Assembly (NCBI GenBank): GCA_002295705.1
Contig: DBHP01000011.1
Location: forward strand, 3,478 to 11,611
DNA from: Candidatus Neomicrothrix sp. UBA825
Lineage (GTDB): Bacteria > Actinomycetota > Acidimicrobiia > Acidimicrobiales > UBA8592
Direction: 5' to 3'
DNA: 8,134 nt
Made by a program: the position numbers and the translations under genes. Positions 5,558-8,134 of the stretch are shown one piece after another; within the stretch, counting starts at the first letter, position 1, and each line of letters opens with the position of its first letter. The notes below the pieces were generated by a model that had not been told where the DNA came from, did no database searches, and saw nothing but the letters and a program-made list of their open reading frames with translations.

Positions 5558-7098
5558 AAGTTACGCGCTGGCCAGCAATATTTGTATTCACGTTACTTAT
5601 AAGTGCTTCGTTGATCATTCAGCCGAATAATGAGGTTGCTTCAAATACAGTGCTTCAGAAAAATCAACCGTCTCTAGTGGGGGATCTCAAGAACCTCTCT
5701 TCAACCTGGTACTGCGTGGCCGGAAGTGTTGGAGGTGCTGGTTTAGCAAATCACGAAGTTCTTATCGGTAATCCTTCTGACGTAAAATCCTCTGTTCTTA
5801 TTTCTATAGTTTCTGTCCTTGCTCCCAACCAGCAAGATTTGAACGGTGAATCAGAAGGCACTTTGTTAGACGTGCTCCAACTCCCTGTCGTGCAGAAGGA
5901 GTTCCCTGTACCCCCAAGAGCTGTGACTTCAGTCAAATTGTCAGAAATCGCAGGTGTAACAGGCGAGTACGCCTCGGCCTTAATTCAATCAAATTTGGGG
6001 AACCTAATAGTTGAACATCGACTGACAGGTCCCTTGGGTTCTGCACAATCAGCGTGTGCGTCAACTACATCCCCTGAATGGAACTTCGCTGCTGGGACAA
6101 CGAGGTTAGGAACGCGCGAAATGATCTTTCTCTTTAACCCTTATCCTGATAGTGCGGTGTTAGACATTACATTTTCGGCAGACGGTCGGACTCGTCGACC
6201 TGATTCTTTTAACGGATTAGTAGTGCCCCCTCAATCGTTACTGCCTATTGATGTAACATCTGTGGTTACATTAGCTGAAACTATCAGCACTCAAATAATT
6301 GCTCGAACAGGACGAATTGTCGCAGAACGCCTTGTTATGTTCGGCGATGAAATAGCTCCAAAGGGCTTAGATGCTGAAATTGGATCGCCAAGTTTAAATG
6401 ATCTTTGGATGTTCCCAGGAGGCATGGAGTCAGAGGCTCTAGTTTCACTCACGGTATTCAACCCGTCAGAGACGGAAGTAGCTGATGTGGATGTTGAAAT
6501 TATTCCTGACGTATCTGATGTCGGTTATATTGAACCAATATCTGTATCTGTGCCAGCTGCCAGTTCAAGAGTAGTCAATTTTGTATTAGATCAGAAAGGG
6601 GGAGACCCATCCCTGATAGATGCATCAACTCGAATTGCGAAGGGTGTCCCTTACTGGGTTGTCGTTCGCAGTACCAACGGTGTGCCTATCGCCTCCGAGA
6701 GGGTCTTGATAGCTTCTTCCGAAGGGAATTTAAGCTCTGGATATAGCCCAGGAGTCAGTGTTTCAGGGGAAGAGCACTACCTTATTTTACAAGAGCCCTC
6801 AGGGAAAGTAGCGATTGCTAATCCAGCTTCTGATCGCCTAACCCTGCTTCAAATAGAGGCTCTCTCAGATGGTGATATCTTCTCATCGCAAGTAATAGAG
6901 GTCTCGGCAAAATCAAGGAAAATTATTAATCTGCAACAATTAGGCGTGCCGCAGAATTCTGTTTTGAGAATAATATCGACTGAGCCAGTTGGTATCGAAA
7001 GGTTCATAGGAACTGAGAACTCGGGGGATTGGGGAAACGTATCGCCGGCTGCATCGAACGTTTCAGGTTTATATGTCTCGCCGCCAGAATTTGACTAG
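5554..7098 (+). CDS. Secreted DUF5719-type protein, partner of the upstream glycosyltransferase
   Basis: A 514-residue predicted exported protein of unknown function. The N-terminus MKVTRW plus a hydrophobic run (residues 8-22) is a signal peptide or signal anchor; there is no lipobox cysteine. STWYCVAGSVGGAGLANH (50-67) and SACASTTSPEW (166-176) resemble what I recall of actinobacterial DUF5719 proteins. Only two cysteines are present (54 and 168), both after the signal, suggesting one disulfide outside the membrane. The rest is rich in V, S, T and P with alternating hydrophobics, consistent with beta-sandwich folds, and I see four repeated modules (separate entry). There is no enzyme motif. 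The ATG overlaps the glycosyltransferase stop (ATGA, 5554-5557), so the two are probably translated together and may act together at the cell surface. The family name is from memory of its motifs; secretion and pairing are clear from sequence. Confidence 0.8.
   Translation: MKVTRWPAIFVFTLLISASLIIQPNNEVASNTVLQKNQPSLVGDLKNLSSTWYCVAGSVGGAGLANHEVLIGNPSDVKSSVLISIVSVLAPNQQDLNGESEGTLLDVLQLPVVQKEFPVPPRAVTSVKLSEIAGVTGEYASALIQSNLGNLIVEHRLTGPLGSAQSACASTTSPEWNFAAGTTRLGTREMIFLFNPYPDSAVLDITFSADGRTRRPDSFNGLVVPPQSLLPIDVTSVVTLAETISTQIIARTGRIVAERLVMFGDEIAPKGLDAEIGSPSLNDLWMFPGGMESEALVSLTVFNPSETEVADVDVEIIPDVSDVGYIEPISVSVPAASSRVVNFVLDQKGGDPSLIDASTRIAKGVPYWVVVRSTNGVPIASERVLIASSEGNLSSGYSPGVSVSGEEHYLILQEPSGKVAIANPASDRLTLLQIEALSDGDIFSSQVIEVSAKSRKIINLQQLGVPQNSVLRIISTEPVGIERFIGTENSGDWGNVSPAASNVSGLYVSPPEFD
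5701..7008 (+). repeat. Four tandem protein modules within the DUF5719-type protein
   Basis: Each module opens with an aromatic-rich strand, then a strand ending in Asn-Pro, and closes with a strand containing Glu-(x)-Arg. Openings are TWYCVAG (51-57), EWNFAAG (175-181), LWMFPGG (284-290) and HYLILQEPSG (408-417). The Asn-Pro turns are NPSD (73), NPYP (195), NPSE (303) and NPAS (423). The closings are IVEHRL (152-157), IVAERL (255-260), IASERV (379-384) and VGIERF (479-484). The spacing of the NP turns is 122, 108 and 120 residues. The repeat is at protein level and degenerate; I see no DNA-level repetition. Confidence 0.6.
7095..7098. other. Convergent genes sharing a CTAG stop tetramer
   Basis: The plus-strand DUF5719 gene stops with TAG at 7096-7098 and the minus-strand thioredoxin gene stops with TAG at 7095-7097. 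The palindrome CTAG serves both, so the two genes overlap tail to tail by four bases. There is no intergenic space, and I see no hairpin with a T-run on either side that would act as an intrinsic terminator. Confidence 0.95.
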
Positions 7099-7544
7099 TT
7101 AATCACGACGCTCTGTCCGCTCTCAGGTGGTACGATACCCAGATTCATTAATGCTTCAGATATTGCGATGGACGGCGGGACACCGGCAAAGGACCATTGA
7201 ACAATTCCTTGTCGGTCAGCCAAGAGCAAGATCGGAACGGCATCAATTTTGTACCTAACGTGCAGTGACTTATTCGTAGCGTAATCAATATTTTGAACCA
7301 CAACATTCGGAAAAGATATCTTAGAAACCTCATTCAGAACTACATCACAAGCGTCACAGGTGTCGGAAGTAAACAAAACGAAAATCCAGTCAATGCTAGG
7401 CTCATTGAAGTCCGACCGGTCCAGCTGATAGGGAAGTATTGATTTAGGTACAGATGGACTGTCTGGCATCCTTCGATTGGCTAACGCTGAAATAATAAAT
7501 GCAGTTAACCCAATTACTAGTATGAGGATGATAGTAAGTATCAT
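7095..7544 (-). CDS. Membrane-anchored thioredoxin-fold protein
   Basis: 149 residues. Residues 2-21 are a hydrophobic membrane segment at the very N-terminus, followed by NRR (23-25). The remainder is a compact thioredoxin fold: a beta strand VLFTSDTCDAC with a CxxC active site (Cys63-Asp-Ala-Cys66), a helix, NIDYA, the cis-proline loop AVPILLLAD (Pro104), and a final strand and helix. It is probably a thiol-disulfide oxidoreductase or a redox-linked chaperone; substrates are unknown. The active-site pair DA is unlike the GP of thioredoxin or PH of DsbA. Two arginines just after the membrane segment and no charge before it suggest, by the positive-inside rule, that the domain may face the cytoplasm, although TlpA-like proteins face outward. 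The start is ATG 7544, with AGGGA immediately adjacent, which is too close for an ideal ribosome site. It lies 11 nt after ftsH and is probably cotranscribed with it. Confidence 0.83.
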   Translation of the reverse strand: MILTIILILVIGLTAFIISALANRRMPDSPSVPKSILPYQLDRSDFNEPSIDWIFVLFTSDTCDACDVVLNEVSKISFPNVVVQNIDYATNKSLHVRYKIDAVPILLLADRQGIVQWSFAGVPPSIAISEALMNLGIVPPESGQSVVIN

Positions 7545-7555
7545 TCCCTATTCAA

Positions 7556-8134
7556 CTAAAAGCTTTCAGGTTTGCTGAATTTTTGCAGAGCAGGCACATC
7601 GGCATTTGGTTCGGCAGATGTTATATCATTGAGATTTTCTTGAGGTTCTTTTGAAATTCCCAAAAGCTCATGCACATCGTTACTGTCTAAGGTTTCCTTG
7701 ACGAGTAATGATTGGGCAAGAGCATCTAATCCTTCACGATTCTCAATTAGCAGATCCTGACACCGCTTCTCAGCTTCTCTAAGGATTGATTCAATTTCTT
7801 CGTCAATAAGATTAGCCATGTCATCAGAATAATCTCTCCCACGGCCCATATCTTCTCCGAGGAATACTTGTTCTTGTGATCTCCAAGCCATAGGACCAAT
7901 CCGTTCACTCATTCCCCACTCACGAACCATCTTTCGTGCCATATCGGTTGCCCGAGCTAGATCGTCAGCAGCTCCGCTTGATACCTCGCCAAAGATGATG
8001 TGCTCAGCTACACGACCGCCGAGCATCTTTACTAATTCATCCTTCACGTAGCTTTTCTGGAGAAGGTATCTATCTTCTTCAGGCAAAGTCATAGTGACTC
8101 CTAAGGCCATGCCTCTAGGTATTATCGATACTTT
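7556..8134 (-). CDS. ftsH: ATP-dependent zinc metalloprotease FtsH, C-terminal 192 residues; gene continues past the right edge
   Basis: FtsH is a hexameric AAA+ protease of the inner membrane that degrades misfolded membrane proteins and some short-lived regulators. The visible part is the M41 peptidase domain and tail. The frame is open to the window edge and reads KVSIIPRGMALGVT, the strand that follows the HExxH zinc helix in FtsH, so the zinc histidines and the AAA module lie outside. SSGAADDLARAT contains the third zinc ligand, the second Asp of DD (codon at 7961-7963), by comparison with Asp495 of Escherichia coli FtsH. MARKMVREWGMSERIGP follows as usual. After the last conserved helix (VHELLGI) about 30 acidic, probably disordered residues complete the protein. 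The internal ATG at 8110 is Met9 of the visible part, not a start. It is probably the leading gene of a unit with the thioredoxin-fold protein 11 nt downstream. Confidence 0.96.
   Translation of the reverse strand, partial: KVSIIPRGMALGVTMTLPEEDRYLLQKSYVKDELVKMLGGRVAEHIIFGEVSSGAADDLARATDMARKMVREWGMSERIGPMAWRSQEQVFLGEDMGRGRDYSDDMANLIDEEIESILREAEKRCQDLLIENREGLDALAQSLLVKETLDSNDVHELLGISKEPQENLNDITSAEPNADVPALQKFSKPESF

Noticed and set aside
8108..8110. ATG at 8110 as the start of a 184-residue protein
   Set aside because: The frame continues upstream as KVSIIPRG, standard FtsH sequence, so this is an internal methionine of a gene cut by the window edge.

Overview
The window looks like a chromosomal core or envelope-biosynthesis region of an actinobacterium. 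The evidence is a coenzyme F420 gene (cofD/fbiA type), a secreted DUF5719-type protein directly behind a very large membrane glycosyltransferase (an actinobacterial gene pair as I recall it), and an FtsH protease. Base composition is moderate (mid-40s % GC by eye, not counted), low for this phylum. That would suit a streamlined aquatic lineage such as Acidimicrobiia, but the lineage is an inference. I see no tRNA, rRNA, CRISPR array, insertion sequence or phage gene.

Layout. (1) Bases 1-2285, minus strand: a tight three-gene operon read right to left. It holds a GDP-4-keto-6-deoxymannose reductase (rmd), GDP-mannose 4,6-dehydratase (gmd, TTG start) and the first 131 codons of the F420 gene cofD, which runs off the left edge. 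rmd and gmd are 9 nt apart, and gmd and cofD overlap by GTGA. (2) Bases 2286-2398: a short divergent control region with one fair minus-strand promoter candidate and a small inverted repeat. (3) Bases 2399-7098, plus strand: a 1052-codon protein joining a cytoplasmic GT2 glycosyltransferase to a GT-C-like multi-membrane domain and an outer-face domain, followed with an ATGA overlap by a secreted DUF5719-type protein that I read as four tandem modules. (4) Bases 7095-8134, minus strand: the C-terminal 192 residues of FtsH, then a membrane-anchored thioredoxin-fold protein. Its stop codon is interleaved with that of the DUF5719 gene in a CTAG tetramer, so the convergent operons overlap.

How it may work together (inference): gmd and rmd would convert GDP-mannose to GDP-D-rhamnose. 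The divergent glycosyltransferase and its secreted partner could use this or a related sugar to build or export a cell-surface glycan. The link with cofD recalls Mycobacterium tuberculosis, where fbiA/fbiB lie close to manC, wbbL1 and rmlD. The ftsH-thioredoxin pair is probably an independent membrane quality-control unit.

The main points for follow-up are the two-glycosyltransferase fusion, the four-module architecture of its partner, the unusual HHD at the GT2 metal-site position, and the repeats in the divergent control region.
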